NCBI GenBank assembly: GCA_964453335.1
Contig: CAYVOK010000004.1
Coordinates: 83,891-147,890 of the forward strand
Reading direction: 5' to 3'
Origin: VGBO01 sp964453335
Lineage (GTDB): Bacteria > Actinomycetota > Acidimicrobiia > Acidimicrobiales > CAIXPF01
DNA length: 64,000 bases
Both the position numbers and the translations under genes were made by a program. The notes under the pieces are model-generated. The model ran no database searches, had not been told where the DNA came from, and saw nothing but the letters and a program-made list of their open reading frames with translations. This document shows positions 7,713-15,546 of the stretch, piece by piece (position 1 is the stretch's first letter; the number at the start of each line of letters is the position of its first letter).

Positions 7713-8570
7713 GTGCAGCTCGTCACCTACGTCGGACCGGGGCGACGCCCCACCCTCGGCGCGGTCCTCGGCGAAGGTGTCGTGGACCTCACCGCGCGGC
7801 TCGACCCGGCGCACGGCACGATGCGTGGTCTGCTCGCCGGCGGGCCCGAGGCGCTCGACCGTGCCCGCCACGTCGCCGCCACCGAAGGACCCGACGTCCT
7901 CGTCGGCGCGATCACGCTCCTCCCCCCGGTGACCGACCCCGCACGCATCCTCTGCGCCGGGGTGAACTACGAGGCCCACCGCGTCGAGACCGGCCGGGAC
8001 CCCACCCTCCGACCGACGATCTTCACCAGGTTCCCGTCCTCCGTCGTCGGCCACGCCGCACCGCTCGTCAAGCCGCACGAGAGCGACCGGTTCGACTTCG
8101 AGGGTGAGCTCGCCGTCGTCGTCGGGACGACGTGCCGACGCGTGTCGGTCGCCGCGGCGCTCGACCACGTCGCCGGGTACGCGTGCTTCATGGACGGCTC
8201 GGTGCGCGACTACCAGCGGCTCACGACCCAGTTCACCCCGGGGAAGAACTTCGACTCGTCCGGTTCGTTCGGCCCGTGGATCACCACCGCCGACGAGATC
8301 CCCGACCCGCAGGCGCTGCGGCTGCAGACCGTCGTCGACGGCGAGGTGCTGCAGGACACCACCACCGACCTGATGATCCACACCGTCGCCGAACTGCTCG
8401 CGTTCTGCTCCACGTTCACCACCCTCGAACCCGGGGACGTGATCGCCACCGGGACACCGGGCGGGGTGGGCGACCGACGCGACCCGCCGCACTACCTGCA
8501 CCCGGGTGCCGTCGTCGAGGTCGCCGTCACCGGCGTCGGACGACTCGTGAACACCGTCGTCGAGGGGTGA
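7713..8570 (+). CDS. Fumarylacetoacetate hydrolase (FAH) family protein
   Basis: A 285-residue member of the FAH superfamily, whose enzymes hydrolyse or decarboxylate beta-diketo acids and acylpyruvates using a divalent metal. The metal-site motif FDFEGELAVVVG (Glu130, Glu132) and FMDGSVRDYQ (Asp161) are in place, as are KNFDSSGSFGPW and the terminal IATGTPGGVGDRR. Length fits single-domain bacterial FAH proteins such as 2-keto-4-pentenoate hydratase-like or 5-oxopent-3-ene-tricarboxylate-type enzymes; the exact substrate is not evident. It leads a same-strand set with an MBL enzyme, a dehydrogenase-like protein and an epoxide-hydrolase-like enzyme, which suggests a catabolic route. Confidence 0.9.
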   Translation: MQLVTYVGPGRRPTLGAVLGEGVVDLTARLDPAHGTMRGLLAGGPEALDRARHVAATEGPDVLVGAITLLPPVTDPARILCAGVNYEAHRVETGRDPTLRPTIFTRFPSSVVGHAAPLVKPHESDRFDFEGELAVVVGTTCRRVSVAAALDHVAGYACFMDGSVRDYQRLTTQFTPGKNFDSSGSFGPWITTADEIPDPQALRLQTVVDGEVLQDTTTDLMIHTVAELLAFCSTFTTLEPGDVIATGTPGGVGDRRDPPHYLHPGAVVEVAVTGVGRLVNTVVEG

Positions 8571-8609
8571 CGAGCGCCGACCGCACGTCACGGTGACGAC
8601 ACCCGGCAC

Positions 8610-8615
8610 TACCGT
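8610..8615 (+). promoter_or_regulatory. -10 box (TACCGT), MBL-fold gene
   Basis: TACCGT ends 7 nt before GTG 8623. This argues for 8623 rather than GTG 8593, which would lie upstream of the box. Confidence 0.5.
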
Positions 8616-8622
8616 CACCGCC

Positions 8623-9642
8623 GTGGACGCACTGCGACTGCACGACCGGGACTACGCACGGGGTCTGCGCGAGATCGCCGACGGCGTGTTCGCCTACCTC
8701 CAGCCCGATGGCGGCTGGTGTCTCTCCAACGCCGGTCTCGTCCGGTCCGGTGGGGAGAGCCTCCTCGTCGACACGCTCACCGACCTGCCGCGTACGAGGA
8801 CCATGCTCGACGCCATGGCGCCGATCACCGGTGCCGCCCCGATCCGCCGCCTCGCCATCACCCACGGCAACCTCGACCACTACTTCGGGAACCAACTCGT
8901 CGAAGGGGCGGAGATCATCGCCTCACGCGCCACCGCCGCCGACATCGCCGAAGGACCGACCCCGGCGTCGATGCAGGCGATGCTGCACACCGACCTCGGC
9001 GCCGAGCTGAACGGGTTCCTGCGCCACGCGTTCGGATCGTTCGACTGGACGGGCATCACCGTCACCCCGCCGCACCGCACCTTCGACGGGCACATCGACC
9101 TCGAGGTCGGCGGGACACCGGTCGTGCTCAGCGAGGTCGGACCCGCGCACACGCACGGCGACACGATCTGCCACCTCCCCGACCGGCGTGTCGTGTTCAC
9201 CGGCGACATCCTCTTCGTCCACGGCACCCCGATCGTGTGGGCCGGGCCGTTCGCCAACTGGTACCGGGCGTGCGACACGCTCCTCGCGCTCGACGCCGAC
9301 GTGTACGTCCCCGGCCACGGCCCGCTCACCGACCGCCGCGGGGTGGAGACGGTGCGCTCCTACCTCGAGTTCGTGCACACGGAGGCCCGCCGACGCTTCG
9401 ACGCCGGCATGTCGTCCCTCGACGCCACCTTCGACATCGACCTCGGCGAGTTCGGCGAGCTCGGCGATGCCGAACGCCTCGCCATCAACGTCGTCGCCGC
9501 CTACCGGGAGTTCGACCCGACCCGCGCCGAACCGACCGAACTGCTCGAACTGCTGCGCCGCATGGCGGCGCTCCACACCCGGGCACGTGACCGTGGTCGA
9601 GGTGGCGCCGCCACCCGCCCGCAGAACAGGATGCAACCGTGA
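8623..9642 (+). CDS. Metallo-beta-lactamase-fold hydrolase with HxNxDH motif
   Basis: A 339-residue MBL-superfamily protein. The metal motif reads THGNLDH (His81, Asn83, Asp85, His86), so the second histidine of the canonical HxHxDH is asparagine. Further ligand segments are GPAHTHGDTICHLP and VVFTGDILF, followed by DVYVPGHGPLTD. The HxNxDH variant is known in a subgroup of MBL hydrolases (SoxH-like and related proteins) and may change metal occupancy. I chose GTG 8623 because it sits 7 nt after a TACCGT box; GTG 8593 would add 10 residues. The stop overlaps the next gene's start (GTGA), so the two proteins are probably made together. Confidence 0.8.
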   Translation: MDALRLHDRDYARGLREIADGVFAYLQPDGGWCLSNAGLVRSGGESLLVDTLTDLPRTRTMLDAMAPITGAAPIRRLAITHGNLDHYFGNQLVEGAEIIASRATAADIAEGPTPASMQAMLHTDLGAELNGFLRHAFGSFDWTGITVTPPHRTFDGHIDLEVGGTPVVLSEVGPAHTHGDTICHLPDRRVVFTGDILFVHGTPIVWAGPFANWYRACDTLLALDADVYVPGHGPLTDRRGVETVRSYLEFVHTEARRRFDAGMSSLDATFDIDLGEFGELGDAERLAINVVAAYREFDPTRAEPTELLELLRRMAALHTRARDRGRGGAATRPQNRMQP

Positions 9643-10646
9643 AGACGCGCAAGCTCACCACCACCGACGCCTTCGTCCTCCTCGATCTCGAGGACGGGCC
9701 CCTCCACGTGGGCACGGTGCGGAGTGCGCCGAAGATCCTCCAGAGCGGCGCCGAGATGCTCGCCCGCTCGATCACCTACACGTTCGCTGCGTTCGGCGTC
9801 GAGGCCGGCGGCGCGTCCGCCGGGGTCAACGCCGCACCCGAGGACCGTGCCGCCGCCGTCACGGCGTTCGCGACCGAGGTCGCCGCATGGGACGGGATCC
9901 GCCTCGACGCCGGCAAGGGTGTCGACGCGGCGGACCTCGCCGAACTGCGCGCCGCCGACCCCCGCCCGGCCGTCCTCCACGAGACCGTCGACGGGCTCAC
10001 CGGCGTCGACCGCCTGACCGTCGCCGGCGCCGTCGCCGCTGCAGCAGCGACCGGGACCCTCTCGGGTCGTCGGGTCGCGATCGAAGGGTTCGGACCCGCC
10101 GGACTCGCCGTGGCCCGCGCCGTCGAGGCCGCCGGCGGTGGCGTCACCGCCGTGTCCACCGGCGCCGGGACGCTCCTCACCCCCGACGGCATCGGCGCCG
10201 ACGCGCTCGCTGCGGCGTGGGAGGCCCACGGTGAAGGACTCGTCAAGCAGGTCGACGGCACCCAGAAGCCCGCATGGGCGCTGTGGGGCGCTGCCGCCGA
10301 CGTGATCTTCACCGGGTCGAAGGCGGGGGCGCTCACCCACGAAGGTGCGGCGCACGTCACCGCCACAACGATCGTGCCGACCGGGCCGGTGCCCGTCACC
10401 ACCAAGGCGGTCGCTGCGTTCCTCCGGTCCGGGGTGACCTACGTACCCGACTTCCTGGCCCTCGCCGCCCCTTACCTCGTCGGGGTCGACGCCGCCACGG
10501 CGAACGACGCGGCGGACAAGGTCGCCGAGGCCGTCGGTCGCCACCTCGGGCACGCCGACGGGCTCCTCCTCGGCGCGTGCAGCGCGGCCGAGGACTTCCT
10601 GCGGACCTGGCGTCCGAACCCCCCCTTCGGCCGACCGCTCGCCTGA
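9639..10646 (+). CDS. Glu/Leu/Phe/Val-dehydrogenase-like protein without catalytic lysines
   Basis: A 335-residue protein resembling amino-acid dehydrogenases of the ELFV family: an N-terminal segment ending SITYTFAAFG...GGASAGV and a C-terminal Rossmann domain (RRVAIEGFGPAGLAVARAVE, about 146-165). In true family members the corresponding positions are MTYKNA and GGAKGGI, and both lysines act in substrate binding and catalysis. Here they are Thr and Ser (Ser60), while an aspartate-containing DAGKGVD segment remains where DVGT is usual. Oxidative deamination by the normal mechanism is therefore unlikely. GTG 9639 overlaps the MBL gene by 4 nt. It could be a repurposed NAD-binding enzyme specific to this gene set. 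Confidence 0.65.
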   Translation: MKTRKLTTTDAFVLLDLEDGPLHVGTVRSAPKILQSGAEMLARSITYTFAAFGVEAGGASAGVNAAPEDRAAAVTAFATEVAAWDGIRLDAGKGVDAADLAELRAADPRPAVLHETVDGLTGVDRLTVAGAVAAAAATGTLSGRRVAIEGFGPAGLAVARAVEAAGGGVTAVSTGAGTLLTPDGIGADALAAAWEAHGEGLVKQVDGTQKPAWALWGAAADVIFTGSKAGALTHEGAAHVTATTIVPTGPVPVTTKAVAAFLRSGVTYVPDFLALAAPYLVGVDAATANDAADKVAEAVGRHLGHADGLLLGACSAAEDFLRTWRPNPPFGRPLA

Positions 10647-10662
10647 ACGACAGGAACCCACC

Positions 10663-11658
10663 GTGCCCACCGTCGACACGACCGCCTTCCACCACCGGAC
10701 CGTCGACGCGGCAGGGACACGCATCCACTGCGTCGAGGCCGGTGACGGCCCCGCCGTGCTGTTCGTCCACGGGTTCCCCGAGTCGTGGTACTCGTGGCGT
10801 CACCAGCTCCCCGCGCTCGCAGCCGCCGGCTACCGGGCCATCGCCATCGACGTGCGCGGGTACGGCCGGTCGGGTGCCCCGACGGCGATCGACGCCTACC
10901 GGATGGTCTGCCACGTCGGCGACAACGTCGGCGTCCTCGACGCACTCGGCATCGACCGGGCGGTCGTCGTCGGCCACGACTGGGGTGCGCCGATCGCGTG
11001 GAACTCCGCGCTGCTGCGACCCGACCGGTTCGTCGCCGTCGCCGGCCTCTCCGTCCCCTTCGCACCCCGCACCCCGACCCGGCCGACCGACGCGTTCCGG
11101 CTGATGGGCGGCGACGAGGAGTTCTACATCTCCTACTTCCAGGAGCCCGGACGGGCGGAGGCCGAGATCGAGCCGGACGTGCGGACCTGGCTCGCCGGGT
11201 TCTACGTGTCGGCGTCCGGCGACGCGCCGCCAATGGTGCCCGGCACGGGTTCGATGGCCACCATCCCCGCCGGCGGTCGCATGCGGGACCGGTTCCACGT
11301 GCCCGCCGCGGACGCGATGCCCGTCTGGCTCGACGACGCCGACCTCGACTTCTACGCCGGCGAGTTCGAACGCACCGGGTTCAGCGGTGCACTCAACCGC
11401 TACCGCAACGTCGACCGCGACTGGGAGGACCTCGCGTTCACGTCCGGTCGACCCATCGAGGTCCCCGCGTACTTCCTCGGCGGCTCGAAGGACGGGCCGA
11501 CCATCTGGGGTGCAGCGGCGATCAAGCGGTTCGAACGCACGCTCCCGAACCTCCGGGGCATGCGGATCCTCGACGGCTGCGGGCACTGGGTGCAGCAGGA
11601 ACGACCCGCCAAGACCAACGACGCGCTGCTCGGATTCCTCGCCGACCTCACCTGGTGA
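10663..11658 (+). CDS. Alpha/beta hydrolase, epoxide-hydrolase-like
   Basis: A 331-residue alpha/beta hydrolase with the features of soluble epoxide hydrolases: oxyanion loop FVHGFPESWYSWRHQ (His36), nucleophile elbow VGHDWGAPIAW with aspartate (Asp106) in place of serine, and the catalytic histidine in GCGHWVQQERP (His308). The cap region contains conserved-looking tyrosines (EEFYISYFQEPG; ALNRYRNVDRDW), suited to epoxide-ring protonation. Related haloalkane dehalogenases share the Asp nucleophile, but HGxP and the capping tyrosines favour epoxide hydrolase. It is the last gene of the FAH/MBL/dehydrogenase-like set, starting 16 nt after the previous stop. Confidence 0.87.
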   Translation: MPTVDTTAFHHRTVDAAGTRIHCVEAGDGPAVLFVHGFPESWYSWRHQLPALAAAGYRAIAIDVRGYGRSGAPTAIDAYRMVCHVGDNVGVLDALGIDRAVVVGHDWGAPIAWNSALLRPDRFVAVAGLSVPFAPRTPTRPTDAFRLMGGDEEFYISYFQEPGRAEAEIEPDVRTWLAGFYVSASGDAPPMVPGTGSMATIPAGGRMRDRFHVPAADAMPVWLDDADLDFYAGEFERTGFSGALNRYRNVDRDWEDLAFTSGRPIEVPAYFLGGSKDGPTIWGAAAIKRFERTLPNLRGMRILDGCGHWVQQERPAKTNDALLGFLADLTW

Positions 11659-11667
11659 GGGGCGGCG

Positions 11668-12507
11668 TCAGACCGCCCGGTCGACCTCGGCGGTGATCCG
11701 CAGCACGACCCCGTCGAGCCGCTCCTCGACGATGCGCACACCGGCCGGGAACGCAGCCCGGGTGCGCTCGAGGGTGGGGAACACGATGCCCGACGGCCCG
11801 AGCGCGGCCTGCAACAGGCGACCCGGGGTCGACGTCGCACGCACCAGGCTCATCGTGAAGAGCCGACCACCGGGGCGCACCACACGCGCCATCTCGGCGA
11901 GCGCCCCTTCGACGTCGCCGATCTCGTTGAGCGAACCGCCCATCACCGCCGCGTCGGCGACCCCGCTGCGCACCGGCAACCGCTGCGCCCGCGCCCGCAC
12001 CGGGAGGACCCGGTCCGTGAGATGTTCCGCCTCGGCCCGCTCGCGTGCCCGGCGCGCGAACGGCGCGCTGTGGTCGATCATCACGACGTCCGCGCCCTGC
12101 GCGGCGAGACACCGGCCGTAGAGACCCTCCGACGCGGCGACGTCGACGACGAGACCTCCGGCGACGTCACCGACCGCGGCGGTGAGCTCGGCGAGCTCCT
12201 CCCCCACCGGGAACGGCCGACCGGAGAGCAACCCGAGTGACCGGACCCGCCAGTACCGCTCGTAGATGCGCGCCGTCAGCGGCACCAGGTTCGACAGCTG
12301 CGCGAGCGTCAGGTGCGGGCGGTCGCCGCCCATCGCGTCGAGCACGCCGTCGTGCCAGGGGAGCACCCCACCTGCCTCGCAGCGGACCACACCGTCGTCA
12401 CCGATGACGAGGCCGTGCGAAGGGTCCGTCGGGCAGGCGAGCGCGCCGATCCGACGCACCAGGAGGACCGAGGGCGGCTCGACATGGCTCGACCGGGACG
12501 ACGACAT
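11668..12507 (-). CDS. Class I SAM-dependent methyltransferase
   Basis: A 279-residue protein. A short N-terminal segment (IGALACPTDPSHGLVIGDD) resembles the Trm112-like zinc-ribbon start seen on some methyltransferases, followed by a SAM-binding domain: LVVDVAASEGLYGRCLA (motif I, near residue 120), VVMIDHS (acidic motif II) and ALAEMARVVRPGGRLFTMS (motif for the UbiE/Methyltransf_11 group). The acceptor is unknown. I place the start at ATG 12507, which has AGGGGG immediately upstream and a TACGCA sequence 6 nt away; longer in-frame extensions overlap the divergent promoter. It converges on the epoxide-hydrolase-like gene (9 nt between stops). Confidence 0.82.
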   Translation of the reverse strand: MSSSRSSHVEPPSVLLVRRIGALACPTDPSHGLVIGDDGVVRCEAGGVLPWHDGVLDAMGGDRPHLTLAQLSNLVPLTARIYERYWRVRSLGLLSGRPFPVGEELAELTAAVGDVAGGLVVDVAASEGLYGRCLAAQGADVVMIDHSAPFARRARERAEAEHLTDRVLPVRARAQRLPVRSGVADAAVMGGSLNEIGDVEGALAEMARVVRPGGRLFTMSLVRATSTPGRLLQAALGPSGIVFPTLERTRAAFPAGVRIVEERLDGVVLRITAEVDRAV

Positions 12508-12573
12508 CCCCCTTGCGTACCGGGTCGTGGGACCGTGCGGCAACCCGTCCGACACCGCGGGCCGCCACGGACG

Positions 12574-12579
12574 TAGGGT
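12574..12579 (+). promoter_or_regulatory. -10 box (TAGGGT), amidohydrolase gene
   Basis: TAGGGT ends 6 nt before ATG 12586; leaderless arrangement. Confidence 0.6.
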
Positions 12580-12585
12580 CGCGCC

Positions 12586-13683
12586 ATGGCGATCGGGCTC
12601 ACGATCCGGACCCTCGACGGCACCGTCCACGACCTTGCCATCGACGACCACGGCCACTTCGCCGACCCGGCGGACGTGACCCTCGACCGGGTGTGGGACA
12701 CCGGACGCTGGTACGCGGTGTCAGGCCTCGCCGACTGTCACGCCCACCTCTCCGGCGACGAGGTCGGTGAACAAGTCGGCCCCGACGACCTCCCGGCGTT
12801 CGTCGCAGCGAGCGCCTGGGCACAGTTGCAGGGCGGCGTGTTCCTCGTCGCCGACAAGGGGACACACGACGAGCTCACGCTCCGCATCCTCGACGCACCG
12901 CCGACCGAACGCCCCGACCTGCAGATGGCCGGACGGATCATCACGAGCCCCGGCGGCTACTACGGCGACTTCGGCGAGGAGGTCGACCCGGCCGACCTCG
13001 CCCGTGCGGTGCGCGACGCCGCCGGTCGCAACGGGTCGACGTGGGTGAAGATCGTCGGCGACTGGCCGAAGAAGGGCGTCGGTCCGACGCCGAACTTCGA
13101 GGAGGAGGCGCTGCGCGCCGCGGTCGAAGTCGCACACGCCGCCGGTGTGCGCACCGCCGTCCACACGTGTGCACCACGCGCGGCGAGCATCGCCGTCGCC
13201 GCCGGGATCGACTCGATCGAACACGGCCTCTTCCTCACCGTCGAGGACATCGAGGCGCTCGGCCGACGCGGTGGCGCATGGGTGCCGACGATCGACGCCA
13301 TGGAAGCGATCCGGGACATGCTCGGCGAGAACTCCTCGGGTGGCCGGCTCTTCGCCGAAGGCCTCGGGAACGTGCGTGAACTGCTCGCCGGAGCGCCGGG
13401 TGTCGGGGTCACCGTGCTCGCGGGAACCGACCTGCACCTCGCGCACGGACACGTCGCGGAAGAGGCGCTGAAGCTCCACGAGTACGGGCTCGACGCCGCC
13501 GCCGTCGTGCACGCGATGACGACCGCCGCGTACGACTACCTGGGGCACCACCACGCGTTCAGCCCGGGCGAGGACGCCGACGTCGTGTTCTTCGACCGCG
13601 ACCCGCGTGAGGACCTCACCGTGCTGCAACGACCGCGACTCGCCGTCCGGCACGGCCGTATCGTCGCCGGCTCACCCGACTGA
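12586..13683 (+). CDS. Amidohydrolase-family metal-dependent hydrolase
   Basis: A 365-residue TIM-barrel amidohydrolase. The binuclear-metal ligands are visible in order: ADCHAHL (His52, His54), WVKIVGDW (bridging Lys position), RTAVHTCAPR (His), IDSIEHGLF (His) and LAGTDLHLAHG (Asp). The C-terminal VVFFDRDPREDL and RHGRIVAG strands close the usual beta-sandwich. Similar proteins hydrolyse imidazolone-, prolidase- or dipeptide-like substrates; the substrate cannot be assigned here. Its last 12 nt overlap the end of the convergent secreted-protein gene. Confidence 0.88.
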   Translation: MAIGLTIRTLDGTVHDLAIDDHGHFADPADVTLDRVWDTGRWYAVSGLADCHAHLSGDEVGEQVGPDDLPAFVAASAWAQLQGGVFLVADKGTHDELTLRILDAPPTERPDLQMAGRIITSPGGYYGDFGEEVDPADLARAVRDAAGRNGSTWVKIVGDWPKKGVGPTPNFEEEALRAAVEVAHAAGVRTAVHTCAPRAASIAVAAGIDSIEHGLFLTVEDIEALGRRGGAWVPTIDAMEAIRDMLGENSSGGRLFAEGLGNVRELLAGAPGVGVTVLAGTDLHLAHGHVAEEALKLHEYGLDAAAVVHAMTTAAYDYLGHHHAFSPGEDADVVFFDRDPREDLTVLQRPRLAVRHGRIVAGSPD

Positions 13684-14607
13684 GCGTCGACCGAGAAGCG
13701 CCTGCGCCTCACGCACCACGACGGGGCGGGCGGCCGACGCGGTGACCGCCGGCTCGACGCGGAACGGCCCCCGGCCCTCGAACGTGTACGACACGTCGAA
13801 GCGGACGGTGGCGGTGACCGTGAACGCCGCGTCCGGTGCGGGAACCGTCGACCGGACGGCGTAGCGGTGCCAGGGCGCGCCCCGCCCACCGACCACACCG
13901 AGACCCTGCGGACCGAGCCGGTCACCGGTGCCGTCGCCGTAGGACCAGTCGACCCCGGCGAGATCGAAGCGCACGTCGACCGCGTACCCGACGACGTCGT
14001 GACGGGAGACGAACGGCTCGCCCCGGTACCCCTCGACCCAGAACCACGTCTCGGTGCCGACCACCGCCCGACCCGGCGGTGAGGACCCGACCGAGAACGG
14101 TGGCGGCCCGACCTCGGCGAGGTACCGGGCGGCGAACCACCAGACCTCCGCGTCGACGTCGATCACGTCGACGATCCACCCGATCTCGTCGAACCGTCCG
14201 CCGTCCGCCGCGACACAGGTCACCCAGTAGCGACCGAGGACCGCCGCACCCGGCGGTGCGTCGAGGAACGTGACGTCGGGCGGGAGGGCCCCGAGCACCG
14301 GGGCGTCGACGAGCGCGTCGTCGATCGAGAACGTCGCCGTCGAGCACGACCACGAACCGGATGCGCCCGTGACGTCCACGACGAGGTCGAACCCTCCACC
14401 GAGCCGAAGGCCCCACACGCGTGCACGCGCCCCGTCGCTCGTCACCGGCGGGACCTGCGCCGCGACATGCTCTGCGTCGCCGCCGACGACGACCGCGCCG
14501 ACGAGGACCACTGCTGCCAGAGCGGCCGCGACGAGCCGCACGTCTCGAGGGCGGCGAGCGCCCCACCGTCGGACCGGAACCGATCCCACGTCCCCTCCTG
14601 TCGTCAT
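13672..14607 (-). CDS. Hypothetical secreted protein
   Basis: I do not recognise a family. The 311-residue product has an N-terminal export signal: an arginine-containing start (VRRWGARRPRDVR) and a hydrophobic core LVAAALAAVVLVGAVVVGG, then an Ala-rich AEHVAAQ possible cleavage site. The rest is beta-rich with many Trp/Tyr and a DWSYGDGTGD segment resembling the turn of PKD-type domains. ATG 14607 is chosen because GGAGGGGG lies just upstream. The start also overlaps the stop of a six-codon leaderless mini-ORF (ATGA). Its 3' end overlaps the amidohydrolase gene by 12 nt. Confidence 0.7.
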   Translation of the reverse strand: MTTGGDVGSVPVRRWGARRPRDVRLVAAALAAVVLVGAVVVGGDAEHVAAQVPPVTSDGARARVWGLRLGGGFDLVVDVTGASGSWSCSTATFSIDDALVDAPVLGALPPDVTFLDAPPGAAVLGRYWVTCVAADGGRFDEIGWIVDVIDVDAEVWWFAARYLAEVGPPPFSVGSSPPGRAVVGTETWFWVEGYRGEPFVSRHDVVGYAVDVRFDLAGVDWSYGDGTGDRLGPQGLGVVGGRGAPWHRYAVRSTVPAPDAAFTVTATVRFDVSYTFEGRGPFRVEPAVTASAARPVVVREAQALLGRRSVG

Positions 14608-14624
14608 CCCCCTCCGGATGACAT
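14604..14624 (-). CDS. Leaderless six-codon mini-ORF MSSGGG before secreted-protein gene
   Basis: ATG 14624 lies 8 nt after a TAGTAT -10 box, and the six-codon frame stops at TGA 14606-14604, which overlaps the ATG of the secreted-protein gene as ATGA. The ribosome-binding site of the main gene (GGAGGGGG) is inside the mini-ORF. It may act as a translational lead-in or attenuator. This is an inference from layout only. Confidence 0.4.
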   Translation of the reverse strand: MSSGGG

Positions 14625-14632
14625 GTGCGGAG

Positions 14633-14638
14633 ATACTA
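14633..14638 (-). promoter_or_regulatory. -10 box (TAGTAT), mini-ORF and secreted-protein gene
   Basis: Minus-strand TAGTAT is the most A/T-rich and consensus-like -10 box in the window. It ends 8 nt before the mini-ORF ATG 14624. Confidence 0.55.
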
Positions 14639-14684
14639 CGAAAGATCCCTCGGGTGTGCCCGGCCGAGCCGGATGGCGGGTCGG

Positions 14685-14690
14685 TAACGT
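14685..14690 (+). promoter_or_regulatory. -10 box (TAACGT), LLM oxidoreductase gene
   Basis: TAACGT ends 6 nt before GTG 14697; leaderless arrangement. Confidence 0.55.
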
Positions 14691-14696
14691 CCGGGG

Positions 14697-15533
14697 GTGC
14701 GCGTCGGTCTCGTCCTCCCGCAACGTTCACCCGACGGAGGGCCGCTGCGCCGTGGCGACCTCGCCGACGGTGCAGGTCGCATCGAGGCGCACGGGTTCCG
14801 CTCCGCCTGGGCGTTCGACGCCGTCGGCCGGGGGTTCCTCCTCCCCGACGCACTCACCGCCCTCGTCGTCGCCGCAGGCGCGACCACCGCGCTCGAACTG
14901 GGCACCGGGGTGCTGCAACTCCCCCTCCGACCACCGTTCGACCTCGCGCAACGCGTCGCGACCGCCCACCATGCGATCGGCGACCGGTTCGTCCTCGGCG
15001 TCGGTGCCGGGTCGACCGAGGACGACTTCGTCGCCGTCGGCGCCGACTTCGCCGCCCGGTTCGGCACGTTCGCCCGCCACCTCGACGAACTCCGGCGGTT
15101 GCTCGCCGGCGACGACGTCGACGGCCGCCGCCTCGGCGTGTGGGACGACGTGCGCGGCGGCCCGCCGATCCTCATCGGGTCCTGGGTCGGGAGCCGGTGG
15201 ATCGACCGGGCCGCCCGCGACCACGACGGGTGGATCGGGTCGGGGGCGCGCACGAGCTGGGCGCTGCTCGCGGACGGGATCGCCCGGTTCCGGGCCGCCG
15301 GCGGCGGACGGGCGGTCGTCACGAACGTGGTCGTCGACCTCACCGCCGCCACCGATCACCCTGCCGCACCCGACGACCCGGTCGACCTGCGCTGCGACGC
15401 GGAGGAGGCGGTGCGCCGGCTGCGCGGCCTCGCCGATCTCGGGTTCGACGACACGGTGCTCGTCGTCGGCCGTCACACCGACGCCACGCTCGCCGCCGTC
15501 GCCGAGGTGGTCCGCAGCGCAACGGCCGACTGA
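14697..15533 (+). CDS. LLM-class (F420/FMN-type) oxidoreductase
   Basis: A 278-residue bacterial-luciferase-like monooxygenase family protein. It shows the family opening RVGLVLPQRSPDGG, ALELGTGVLQLPLRPP (beta-strand 3 region), RFVLGVGAGSTEDDFVAVG and the PPILIGSW strand. Members use F420H2 or FMNH2 to reduce or oxygenate varied substrates; in actinobacteria F420 is the common cofactor for such proteins, but the cofactor is not proven by sequence here. At 278 residues it is shorter than the others in this window. The 3' end lies 13 nt from a convergent SDR gene. Confidence 0.85.
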   Translation: MRVGLVLPQRSPDGGPLRRGDLADGAGRIEAHGFRSAWAFDAVGRGFLLPDALTALVVAAGATTALELGTGVLQLPLRPPFDLAQRVATAHHAIGDRFVLGVGAGSTEDDFVAVGADFAARFGTFARHLDELRRLLAGDDVDGRRLGVWDDVRGGPPILIGSWVGSRWIDRAARDHDGWIGSGARTSWALLADGIARFRAAGGGRAVVTNVVVDLTAATDHPAAPDDPVDLRCDAEEAVRRLRGLADLGFDDTVLVVGRHTDATLAAVAEVVRSATAD

Positions 15534-15546
15534 ACGGCGCCGCCGG

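Noticed and set aside
8593..8622. GTG 8593 as start of the MBL-fold gene
   Set aside because: It would place the start upstream of the TACCGT box that sits 7 nt before GTG 8623, and the added ten residues are Thr/Val-rich without family similarity.
12514..12519. TACGCA as a -10 box for the methyltransferase at 12507
   Set aside because: Correct distance (6 nt) but it ends in A, and the space is occupied by an AGGGGG that looks like a ribosome-binding site. Left unassigned.
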